Source: a virus | Virus record (IMG/VR): IMGVR_UViG_3300012528_002855 | Span: 1 to 34,058 of that record | Direction: 5' to 3' (one strand) | Length of the DNA stretch: 34,058 nucleotides | Shown here: piece after piece, positions 16,901 through 23,315 of the stretch | Numbering within the stretch: position 1 is the stretch's first letter | Layout of the letters: every line of letters begins with the position of its first letter | Made by a program: the position numbers and the translations under genes | Notes under the pieces: model-generated | What the model was told of the DNA's origin: nothing | Databases searched by the model: none | The model's input: only the letters and a program-made list of their open reading frames with translations

Positions 16901-18392
16901 TAGTGGCAAATCCTCTAGCACCAGAAATTCTACCAACCAGCAAGTCTCCAGGAGACACTGGGGAATTACCAGCATCGAAGTTGAGTGCAGTAAACATCTG
17001 CACGTCCATTACATAGAGATCCCAAATGCCAGTTGCAGATTTCTGCAGTTGCACGCAGCGGCATCTGCCAATTTTCTGACCCGTTACAGTAGATCCACCA
17101 TTTAGAGTCCAACCGTCATGAAGATCGAGGACTTGATATGCATCGGAAACACCTTCACCAGTAATATCAGGCCATCCATAAACATCATATACCTTCATGT
17201 ACTGTCCCCATTCAATAGGGACAATGGAGTTGTTTACACCAGTAAAGTCTCTGGGTTTTTTGATATCGACATACTGGGGAGTAAGAAACTCTGTCCTATA
17301 TCCTCTAATATATGCTTTACCAGGAGACACTTCAATAGCAGCATATTCTTCACTGGCAGATTGCCCATCTCTGGAAACCTGACCAGGACCATACACACCG
17401 TTATTGAATCCGTCGTTTCTATGCTCTCTTAATTTAACATCGAATGTATCGATAACATAATCACCAGACTCTTCGTAAGTGCGACGAGCGAGTGATTTCT
17501 CAAGGACAGAGTAAGCCGTATCATTAACGAATTGCTCAATCTTAGAATCTCTGATTCTGACCAATTCGATAAAATTCTTGTCAGTCTCGTCTTCAATTGG
17601 TTTCTTGACGAGTTGTGTGCTGATCTTGAATCGGTGAGATCCAGGAGCAGAATAGTTTGATGTGCCAGCAGCGTTGTCATTCAGAGTCGGATCGTCTTCT
17701 GGAGTAACAATAGATTCCGAGACTTCAAGACCAATCCTATACGAGGGGTTATTAGTATATTGATCGAGGATGATATAAGATGATGGGACATTGATAAAAT
17801 GTCCACGAATGAAGTAGACACCATTATTAACGTATGCCGTAGCAGCAACTGCCGTAGCATTAACTGGGAGGAGTTGAGCGAAAGGAGATCCAACCTCAAT
17901 AAGAGTTGTGCCGAAGGTCAGCTCTGAATCGCAAACGAGCTGCTCATTCTCTTGGAAACCTTTGACGTTGGTGGCAGAAACTGTATCTCCAGAATCGATA
18001 TACTTCACATAAAGTGTGACGTATCCCTTAGACGATTCTGCAGCAGAGATGGAATAAAGGACCTTTGCTCGAATACCACTTGTTAGACCAGAAATGATCT
18101 TACCGTTGAGTTGAGTTCTGTAAGTTTCAACGTCAACACCCAAGAATGCCTGCTGAAGAATAACTGCCTGCACATTTAGGTCATAACCCACTTGTCCAGG
18201 GATAACCATCGCACCTTCTTTGAAGAAGTGCTGACCCATGGACTCAATCTGATTCTGCAGAATGCTCTGCATAGTCGTGAGTTCTCTTGCCTGAATTGGG
18301 AATCCAGGTCTATACAACACTCGATAAAAATTCTTATCCTTATCGAAGTCGTCGAAATACGGACTAATGTTGAGGTTGGTATTTTGTGGCAT
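10956..18392 (-). CDS. DUF4815-type giant baseplate / virion protein (2478 residues)
   Basis: The N-terminus (NLNISPYFDDFDKDKNFYRV, LYRPGFPIQARELTTMQSIL, QNQIESMGQHFFKEGAMVIP) is the hallmark of DUF4815 phage virion proteins, which lie among baseplate genes in marine myoviruses. Near residue 1425 comes PWIRSRNLAFDVYRMKPRSR, followed by YCFFDGVDVSAYI. Near 1690 comes WYDPLAQSFIVDEEGGIFIT, then GVDIFFR and FEFRSPVYIKQSVEYCFVLL, both recurrent in this class. Scattered 'vGE..vG..SGA.A' modules (GLTSGIRAKVL, VGRISGARGFATT, GETSGARATVVSF, VGLTSGAAAYVKD) act as spacers. A GATSINVETAGGF...GNEIIQYSAI...GRGA module near 2100 resembles one in the 613-residue protein. It lies directly after gp8 (3-base gap; the preceding TAAGAG could serve as ribosome site), at the T4 gp9/gp10 position. 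Equivalence to gp10 is inference. It probably forms a peripheral wedge part that holds a fiber. Confidence 0.9.
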   Translation of the reverse strand: MPQNTNLNISPYFDDFDKDKNFYRVLYRPGFPIQARELTTMQSILQNQIESMGQHFFKEGAMVIPGQVGYDLNVQAVILQQAFLGVDVETYRTQLNGKIISGLTSGIRAKVLYSISAAESSKGYVTLYVKYIDSGDTVSATNVKGFQENEQLVCDSELTFGTTLIEVGSPFAQLLPVNATAVAATAYVNNGVYFIRGHFINVPSSYIILDQYTNNPSYRIGLEVSESIVTPEDDPTLNDNAAGTSNYSAPGSHRFKISTQLVKKPIEDETDKNFIELVRIRDSKIEQFVNDTAYSVLEKSLARRTYEESGDYVIDTFDVKLREHRNDGFNNGVYGPGQVSRDGQSASEEYAAIEVSPGKAYIRGYRTEFLTPQYVDIKKPRDFTGVNNSIVPIEWGQYMKVYDVYGWPDITGEGVSDAYQVLDLHDGWTLNGGSTVTGQKIGRCRCVQLQKSATGIWDLYVMDVQMFTALNFDAGNSPVSPGDLLVGRISGARGFATTDISGTYVGLEQVSGIFTDGEVITKDGRVVGTINAVFSYQLTDARSAVGYNSNSAVSFVANLLLNDAQAVRGSTITVDQSGAIITGLNGSKFEEDLRPGDVLSPDGESGFEGDTSLIVKKITKSTINHTSGNNVGGTPVFDYQAQTALLDTGLTKGTIADGNYTTVVRYRPFVFNTTQPSGQLSVDLPRESMKSLSDESFFVYRTFTNKTVVSGGLTVALPESEQFASLDDENYQLTILAQSGSSYAVGDNLDLEALDEAGTLTVTFGADRQSMTIDGLTGVTTVKLTALVSKNIVSRKIKTASKMRALKVTRTSKNNDIQKYGLLYGNLYGTRIEDQEISFGLNDVYKIHAVYESETDGAPQIPYSVLSEAVFFAPGTVITGETSGARATVVSFINATLRLYNVNLNNIEFNPGERIIGEDSDGNVLRATIDDADGSVVKGSKVVTDLFTLNSGQTPFFYNVSKLVRQPGVTPPTRQLMIVFDYFIHEASGDYFSAQSYTGIDFDEIPAPILQGSTKNVRDQIDFRPAVGELATGNGTVTGPFEVTCATLDFDARVFSTTNQGAGNAAVATLFDIPKAETEFRCDYEYYLPRTDKLFLTHDNKLRLQYGISAENPEEPENIQNAMCLAIFKHKPYMYDPQRDTIITQEVIRRYTMKDIGDLEKRINNVEYYTALSLLEVQTDATRSYDENGFDRLKNGFVVDDFTDHKIGDVNSGDYKCSLDFQEGILRPSHYTSNVPLQINTQKSQNIVVTPANIAMLPYENVEVVKQPYASRSENVNPFNVFTFIGRIDLTPSSDDWLETNRLPARVENVEGDFSSVSRELNIDPNTGFAPIQWGGWRTNWSAESLVSTDRIINRSGSTHGGGGWVGTRHRGLEFIHERRTFQVRSNQSRQGIRTRVVPRIERRSMGDSILSQTAVPWIRSRNLAFDVYRMKPRSRIYCFFDGVDVSAYITPKVIELNKSGTNSNVARDVIAPNSDGNSIPATTIPPDPTIDNSNQIPFVVGETVIGTESKVRLKVAAADDGYVTNPYGQGTETLPSSYASNTPYLNVDINEMAATANGTYQGNVKIGELLVGLTSGAAAYVKDRRLLTDNVGNFKGTFFIPSPKIDSNPRWATGTRTVRFTTNAQNSRIAGAVDSSADTEYRATGILQTVRENILAVRNAEIVRDTVNDERTIVTGTRAETRQIGWYDPLAQSFIVDEEGGIFITGVDIFFRTRDDNIPISMQIRTMENGNPTKDILPLSDITINAQDVEISESAEIPTRFEFRSPVYIKQSVEYCFVLLSDSNEYQVWISRMGDVEKSGNRTISEQPYAGVLFKSQNASTWTADQYEDLKFTIYKANFTSPTGTVTLDNVSMGETNGGFTTLKNNPLVTIQPEQVLSLPAGTNNSYTIGARLKQSPSNAEGTVVAFDSTTDPETITLTDIQGTWSAGFLDGNGDAFQGIISSQSTAIFQLSTVSNGDFSPRPGAPGGPTTEVDIIAGSTSNATATVTAFYQTGDTLPDGNPAANPVLYVNYVDKAFDLSDTISENGGVVTATITSIAYSGDTYNQFPTAAPSYQNKDRKVLVYHKNHCMHQRTNNVEISGVVSEVPPTTLTSSLSAGATSINVETAGGFHTFVNGASIGNLNPGYLIIGNEIIQYSAISSNGQVITVATNGRGANGTADVDHPTGATVFCYNFDGIPLTEINKVHSSIDDPWLDHYLLNTTSVATNGIRGGGGNVLASQNFQFETLRPSIATMIFPETSMAARVNTTTATSVGDGTSVIDQASFVNNGQYYDITLNTENYFVTPQMVCSQVNESNKLGGNKSISLDIALATENTNLSPYVDLDRTSLICVSNRINSWPGGPQSLGINSLIDTQSDVSLLPVGDQNDAVYLTRIANLAQLSRTLKIDFGAYRPQGVEIRVYVKAFESGADVDVETVNWIEIFPIAEISASDVFEFRDYTYEKTGLSFNAFQVKIVMKSRNQAIVPQIMDFRSIALAT

Positions 18393-18395
18393 CTC

Positions 18396-19931
18396 TTAGA
18401 ACTCGATTACGACTTTGATGTCTTCAATTTGGTCACCAGCACGGGTGATGGGACCTCTATTATCTATGTAAATAATTCTTCCCGAATTTGGCTCAATCTC
18501 AGGATCGGCATAACCATTTGTAAATGCCATACCCAAGTCATATTCAGTGTTGTTGATAACACGAGTAGAAGTGCCAGACACAATCGGGAAGTTAATGTCT
18601 GGGTCGCCAGATGTGCCAGAGATAGATCCGACAATCGGGTTACCACCGTCAAACTCTGTCAAACTACCAGTGATCTCGGGGAAGATACCGTCGATTCTGT
18701 TTTGATAATATTTGAGCACTTTGGTGGTGCTATTCCAAGAAACCACACGACCGCGAGCAGTTACCTGCTGACCACCAACAGTCCTAGACTGGGTGATAAT
18801 TTCATCAGTGCTATAGTTTCCAGTAAAGGTTGGCGAGAAAATCGCTGCCTTTGTGCCAGATAGAGTCAACTCAGAAGTCAACTCCTCTGTGCCATATCTA
18901 TTTGGGTTGAGGACAAGACCGATGCGACGGTAGTCGTTATCAGTCGGGAAGTCACCACTACCTTCATCGTATGTGAATTTGGTGTTAATCATCACACGAT
19001 AACCACCCAACTCACCATCAGGACCGCCGCCATGACCGATCGGAGGGGGAATGATAACTTCAACGTTAGCGCCAGATCCTGCACCAGCACCAATACCGTT
19101 TACTTCGTCAATGACCACCTTACCAAAGGTGTATCCAGATCCACCAGAAGTCACAGTTGCAGTGACCAATTTACCACCGTCAACCACAAGAGAGACACGA
19201 CCACCAACGCCATCGCCCTTGATGGGCACGTTTTCATATGTGCCGTTGTTGTAGCCTGTACCAGAAGATCCAATAACAACAGTATCAATCTCACCACCAA
19301 CAGCATCACCAACCACAGCAGTGTCACTCAACACTGGCATATATTCGTTGGAGAAGAATTTCAACACCTGACCAACAGGAATGGTGTAGAGATATTTCCA
19401 GCGATATCCATCAGCAGTTGTGATGATAGATGTGGAAGTGCCAGTTGGCTCAATGGTTGAAGGTTTGCCGTTAGGGTCGGAGGGAGAGGTGCCGTTATAG
19501 ATGCACTTGTAAACTTGATAGGATGAGTTAACGACGTAGAAGTCAGCATCAAAAAGTTTAGTTGCACCAGAAGATGCGGTTTTTGTAGAGGAGTAGTCAT
19601 GACGATACATGTCATAGACGTAACCCAAACCACCAGTAGTTTGCTCTGGGGGAATCCAATTCACACGACGAATAACCTGAATTGTGTCATTTGCCAACAC
19701 ACGCTTCAGGGAGATCATGTCAGCGTAGTCGTCAGCAAACTCTTGCAGAGAGTCTGTCGGATCGGGCGGATCATTTTCATTATCCCAAGATTGGGGACGA
19801 CCGATAAACACATAGAGTCTGTCTCTATCGCTGCCAGCATCCAAGTCGGACTGTGCAGAATCAGGACCCTCAAGTGATTTAATAAATCGCTTTGCGGTAA
19901 AAATTCTAAATTGATCGGTAAGTAGCGCCAT
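18396..19931 (-). CDS. 8: Baseplate wedge protein gp8
   Basis: In T4, gp8 is a dimeric wedge component that binds gp7, gp6 and gp10. The N-terminal part (FIGRPQSWDNENDPPDPTDS, then ADMISLKRV, IRRVNW) matches the T4 gp8 order FGRSEPWS.NENE....PTDS, MMGTVKVL, PRRDW. TIEPTGT, DGYRWKYLYTIPVG and NEYMPV match T4 TIEPGDGYVWEYLFEIP and NEYIVV. The C-terminus (GRIIYIDNRGPITRAGDQIE followed by DIKVVIEF) matches T4 GEMIYMENRPPIIMAMDQTE and EINILFTF. Length is 511 against 334 in T4. Most of the extra is at residues ~205-300, with two GGSGY-type beta repeats (SSGTGYNNGTYENVPI, TSGGSGYTFGKVVIDE) and a Gly-rich loop (GHGGGPDGELGG). It begins 37 bases after the 613-residue gene, behind a late-promoter octamer. 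Confidence 0.93.
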   Translation of the reverse strand: MALLTDQFRIFTAKRFIKSLEGPDSAQSDLDAGSDRDRLYVFIGRPQSWDNENDPPDPTDSLQEFADDYADMISLKRVLANDTIQVIRRVNWIPPEQTTGGLGYVYDMYRHDYSSTKTASSGATKLFDADFYVVNSSYQVYKCIYNGTSPSDPNGKPSTIEPTGTSTSIITTADGYRWKYLYTIPVGQVLKFFSNEYMPVLSDTAVVGDAVGGEIDTVVIGSSGTGYNNGTYENVPIKGDGVGGRVSLVVDGGKLVTATVTSGGSGYTFGKVVIDEVNGIGAGAGSGANVEVIIPPPIGHGGGPDGELGGYRVMINTKFTYDEGSGDFPTDNDYRRIGLVLNPNRYGTEELTSELTLSGTKAAIFSPTFTGNYSTDEIITQSRTVGGQQVTARGRVVSWNSTTKVLKYYQNRIDGIFPEITGSLTEFDGGNPIVGSISGTSGDPDINFPIVSGTSTRVINNTEYDLGMAFTNGYADPEIEPNSGRIIYIDNRGPITRAGDQIEDIKVVIEF

Positions 19932-19956
19932 CTAACTAATCGGATCTCCCACTCTT

Positions 19957-19964
19957 TATTTATG
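19957..19964 (-). promoter_or_regulatory. Putative T4-type late promoter, CATAAATA, before gp8
   Basis: The minus strand reads CATAAATA in the 37-base gap between the 613-residue gene and gp8, matching 7 of 8 positions of TATAAATA. It is 26 bases before the gp8 ATG. It is the same octamer as the one before the giant fiber gene. Confidence 0.65.
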
Positions 19965-19968
19965 GACT

Positions 19969-21810
19969 TTATTCGTCCTCGTTTCTGACACGGTTTGTGT
20001 ACTCTGCAACAATCATGTTGGAAGTTGCACCAGATGCCTGTCCTTGGATTTGCTCACTCTTCTGAAACTTCGGACTCACGCCAGGTGTAATGCTTTCAAC
20101 TGTGAGGTAATATTCACCAGCTTTATCTGCATTCGCAGTAAATGCAGTAACTGTTGCAGAAACGTTTGTTGTCTGACCGACAACAGTTTCTCCAATGACA
20201 TAGTTTGCATTACCCTTGTTATTGACAAGAATGACAGCCTGAGATATGTGAGTATCACCATCACCAAGAGATCCAGCACCAATGATTGTTGCTAGTTGCT
20301 GAGGGGATCCACCGTCATAAACTTTGTCTGCCAATTGGAATAGAGTTAGGTTAACGCCACCCAATTCCTCTTCAATACCGTATTTAGATGATGCAATACC
20401 ACCATCCAGATTTGTATCAAACTCAAATTCTGTCCCAGTGTTTACGAGGTCGGGAATGCCATCACCAACACCGTCCAATTCATCATCATCTTCAAACTTT
20501 CTATTGAGGATGAGACTGAGGGGATTTGTGAATGCAACAATGTCGTCGTTAGGTGACTCAACCAAAACGTGTGGAGAAACGCCAGTTGCAGACGACTGTG
20601 CAGATCCTGCAACAAACTGAATAGACTTTGTTTTATCTGAAGAGTTTCCACCGTCAATAAATGCAAGCTCGTCAACCTCAAAGGTTAGATACAAAGCGTG
20701 ATCGATGGGATCCCAGTCATATACAATTGCGATCCTATTACTTGCGTTGTTTTGATACCTCTTTACTTGGTCAGTAACGTTGAAGACATATTGGGATACG
20801 CCATCGACATCATCCTGTAGTGTGTCGAGAAACACTTTTTGATCGTACCTGAAGTTTGTGCCTCTGTCACAACCAGTAAATGATGTTGCTGTCTTACCTG
20901 TATATCTGACAATCTCTTTGTTAATGAGAAGTTTTCCAGATCCAGGGTAGGGAGCTGTTGTCTCTACGTTGATAGTATTGTCGCTTGGGGAAACATTCTT
21001 AATAAGACCTGTAAGGTTATATAAGATCGAATTAAGTGACTGTCTGTTTCTCTGCTTTCTGATTAAGTTTGTATCTCTAGCAAAGACAATTTTTGGAGGA
21101 GATGAATAACCATTACCAGGACTATCAATATCGATATTAGTAATTTTACCGAGATTGATGTATGCCTTTGCAGTTGCACCTCTACCGCCACCACCAATAA
21201 GTTGAATGATTGGAGCAGTCTCAAAGAATTCACCTTGATTCGTGATGGTAATCCCAGTAACTTTACCAAACTGGTTTACACCGACAACTCCAGTGGCACC
21301 ATCACCACCCCCACCACTGATGATGACGTTTGCATCTTCTAGTGTATAGTTTCTTCCTTCTCTCTCAATCTTAAGACCAGTAACAACTCCTGTTACTGGA
21401 ATCAATTCAGCACCAGATCCACCACCACCTTGCACGTCCACAGTGGTGTTGGAGAAGTAGTTGTCACCATTGGATGTGATCTGAATATAATCAATCTCCC
21501 CAGTGTCTGTCAGGAAGACCTTACCTTCAGCACCATAAGCACCGTCATCTGTGCTATCGACAATCAAACGCAGGGGATCATACCCTTCACCTGGGTCTAT
21601 GACCTTCACTGCAAGAATTCTGCCATTACTAATAACAGGACTCAACACGGCTTCCCTAAGTGGGGTGCCACAATTGCCAATTGTCAATTTGGGAGGATCG
21701 TTTGGGTCATATCCCGACCCACCATCGACAACAAAAACATCCCTAACCCCATATACACTATTGAATATGGGAGAGATTAAAGCACCAGAACCAGGGACTA
21801 CTCTTGGCAT
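19969..21810 (-). CDS. Gly-rich beta-repeat virion protein (613 residues), baseplate-associated
   Basis: The first ~250 residues are six or so imperfect copies of a short beta repeat: DGGSGYDPNDPPKLTI, DPGEGYDPLRLIV, SNGDNYFSNTTVDV, REGRNYTLEDANVII, NQGEFFETAPIIQL and SPGNGYSSPPKIVF, separated by Gly-rich loops such as GGGGDGATG. Near residue 290 comes NTINVETTAPYPGSGKLLIN, then KEIVRYTGK...FTGCDRG, a module found in several phage baseplate proteins and again in the DUF4815 protein. Near 540 is a YVIGETVVGQTTNVSATVTA module. The start shares one base with the stop of the preceding gene (TAATG). It lies immediately upstream of gp8, where T4 has gp7, but I see no direct gp7 similarity. A wedge or baseplate role is inferred from position and modules. 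Confidence 0.85.
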   Translation of the reverse strand: MPRVVPGSGALISPIFNSVYGVRDVFVVDGGSGYDPNDPPKLTIGNCGTPLREAVLSPVISNGRILAVKVIDPGEGYDPLRLIVDSTDDGAYGAEGKVFLTDTGEIDYIQITSNGDNYFSNTTVDVQGGGGSGAELIPVTGVVTGLKIEREGRNYTLEDANVIISGGGGDGATGVVGVNQFGKVTGITITNQGEFFETAPIIQLIGGGGRGATAKAYINLGKITNIDIDSPGNGYSSPPKIVFARDTNLIRKQRNRQSLNSILYNLTGLIKNVSPSDNTINVETTAPYPGSGKLLINKEIVRYTGKTATSFTGCDRGTNFRYDQKVFLDTLQDDVDGVSQYVFNVTDQVKRYQNNASNRIAIVYDWDPIDHALYLTFEVDELAFIDGGNSSDKTKSIQFVAGSAQSSATGVSPHVLVESPNDDIVAFTNPLSLILNRKFEDDDELDGVGDGIPDLVNTGTEFEFDTNLDGGIASSKYGIEEELGGVNLTLFQLADKVYDGGSPQQLATIIGAGSLGDGDTHISQAVILVNNKGNANYVIGETVVGQTTNVSATVTAFTANADKAGEYYLTVESITPGVSPKFQKSEQIQGQASGATSNMIVAEYTNRVRNEDE

Positions 21811-23285
21811 TAGACGACTACGATATTACCGACCATCAGGGGATGGCTTGTGCATTGATAAACATACGTTGTGCCAGCAGCAAGCGACTGAGGCACAGTC
21901 CATAACTGGACACCCATCTGGTTTCCAGTAACACCAGATACTGCGGATCCACCATTCGAGACGCGAATCTCTAGAGGATGGCTAGTAGCATTATTTTGGA
22001 ATCTATAAGTAAATCCACGATAGACATAGATCGTGGGGTCTGCCTGACCAGAGAATCCAGCACCAGTCAGAATGTATTCGGAGCTTCCAGTGGCACTGAA
22101 TATAATGTTACTTGCAGGGGAGTCAACAGTATCCCATTGGTTAACACCGTAAATGATATTATCACCTTGAGATGCTGCGGGTAGTTTGAATGCAGTTGCC
22201 TGATCAATGGTCAGAGTTGATCCTGCAAGTTGCGTTGTGATCGTTGTGCTGCCAGTAATTGTAAACTCATCTGTAGCACTGGTAGCAGTGTAAGATCCAC
22301 CCTGAGAGTCGTTGATGGTTTGCAGGACATTCTGCACGACGTTGGGTGAGTCGTTAGTGATTGTCAGGTTGTTGGCATTCAGATTGGTGCTAATGCCACT
22401 ACCGCCAACAAAGTTAATAGTGTCATTGGTGACCGTTGCATTTCTGCTGCCATTATCGGCACCGATTGTTGCAAATAAGTTTTGATCTGGATCTCCCAGA
22501 GCACCCGTCATGTCAATTGTCAGAGTATCTCCAGTGATGGATGTGGAGATGTTTGTGCCACCTGCAATAATTAAGGTATCGTTTGGAGCCGAGGCAGTTG
22601 TGGTGCCAGTGTCTGCATCAATGGTCTCAAATAAGTTTGGACTAGCTGCTGCGCCGCCTTCGCCCGTAGCATCGTTGGCAGGCTCCCATGCACCATTGGT
22701 ATCATTCCACTTAAGGACTTGACCATCGGAAGGACCACCATTGACGGTTGTGTCAACGTCGGCAAGGATTGAAATGCCATCTCTGGAATCGAGAATTCTA
22801 ATCCACTGCCCACCGTGAGCAAAATAACCATTACCAGGATCATGTGCATGGGCAAACATACCATGGTGATCGCCAGCAGTAGGCAGTGCTGCTACGTTTT
22901 CATAGTCACCAACATATTTTAGATAACCGTCTTGACCATCGATATATACCTTTCTGCTACCCTGACTACCTGCCTTGAGATCGATGTCCCCGACGCCATT
23001 GGGCTCAATGACAATATTTCCATTGTCTTCCGAGACAACTTTGAATTCCCCAACATTGAGGTCTGCACTGAGTCGATCGAGATGACCCTCAGCAAAGACA
23101 GATCCATTCCAACGCAACACCTGACCTGCCAAAGGTGCATTGATATTGATTTGGAGATTGGTGTCGTTTCCTAATGAAGTATAGATTTCATCGATAACGG
23201 AATTGATTTTAATCGCACCGTCTCGTAGAGTATCACCTGTGCCGTCATTAGCGGCAGATCCAACGTTAAGATTTTGCTTTGCCAT
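21810..23285 (-). CDS. Fiber-like virion protein with C-terminal cupredoxin-like domain (491 residues)
   Basis: The N-terminus (NVGSAANDGTGDTLRDGAIK followed by INSVIDEIYTSLGN) is a common attachment segment of T4-like virion proteins. Residues 123-164 carry a YVGDYENVAALP...GMFAHAHDPGNGYFAHGGQW module known in cyanophages. Two GQVL(R/K)WN segments occur near 54 and 188. Residues ~215-363 hold three ~50-residue repeats (NLFETIDADTG...NDTLIIAGGTNISTSI). Residues ~393-491 look like a plastocyanin-type cupredoxin: SHPLEI with H436, then YQCTSHPLMVGNIVV with C478, H481 and M484, the four possible copper ligands. The Cys-His-Met spacing (C-x2-H-x2-M) is shorter than the plastocyanin C-x2-H-x4-M. 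Copper binding is inferred, not shown. It is coupled to the next gene by TAATG. Confidence 0.87.
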   Translation of the reverse strand: MAKQNLNVGSAANDGTGDTLRDGAIKINSVIDEIYTSLGNDTNLQININAPLAGQVLRWNGSVFAEGHLDRLSADLNVGEFKVVSEDNGNIVIEPNGVGDIDLKAGSQGSRKVYIDGQDGYLKYVGDYENVAALPTAGDHHGMFAHAHDPGNGYFAHGGQWIRILDSRDGISILADVDTTVNGGPSDGQVLKWNDTNGAWEPANDATGEGGAAASPNLFETIDADTGTTTASAPNDTLIIAGGTNISTSITGDTLTIDMTGALGDPDQNLFATIGADNGSRNATVTNDTINFVGGSGISTNLNANNLTITNDSPNVVQNVLQTINDSQGGSYTATSATDEFTITGSTTITTQLAGSTLTIDQATAFKLPAASQGDNIIYGVNQWDTVDSPASNIIFSATGSSEYILTGAGFSGQADPTIYVYRGFTYRFQNNATSHPLEIRVSNGGSAVSGVTGNQMGVQLWTVPQSLAAGTTYVYQCTSHPLMVGNIVVV

Positions 23286-23307
23286 GGGAGGTAGTTTTCT
23301 ACAGTGT

Positions 23308-23315
23308 TATTTAGG
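23308..23315 (-). promoter_or_regulatory. Weak late-promoter-like octamer, CCTAAATA
   Basis: The minus strand reads CCTAAATA, matching 6 of 8 positions of TATAAATA. It overlaps the stop of the YHYH gene and lies 22 bases before the ATG at 23285. Position fits a promoter, but the match is weaker than the other candidates. Confidence 0.35.
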
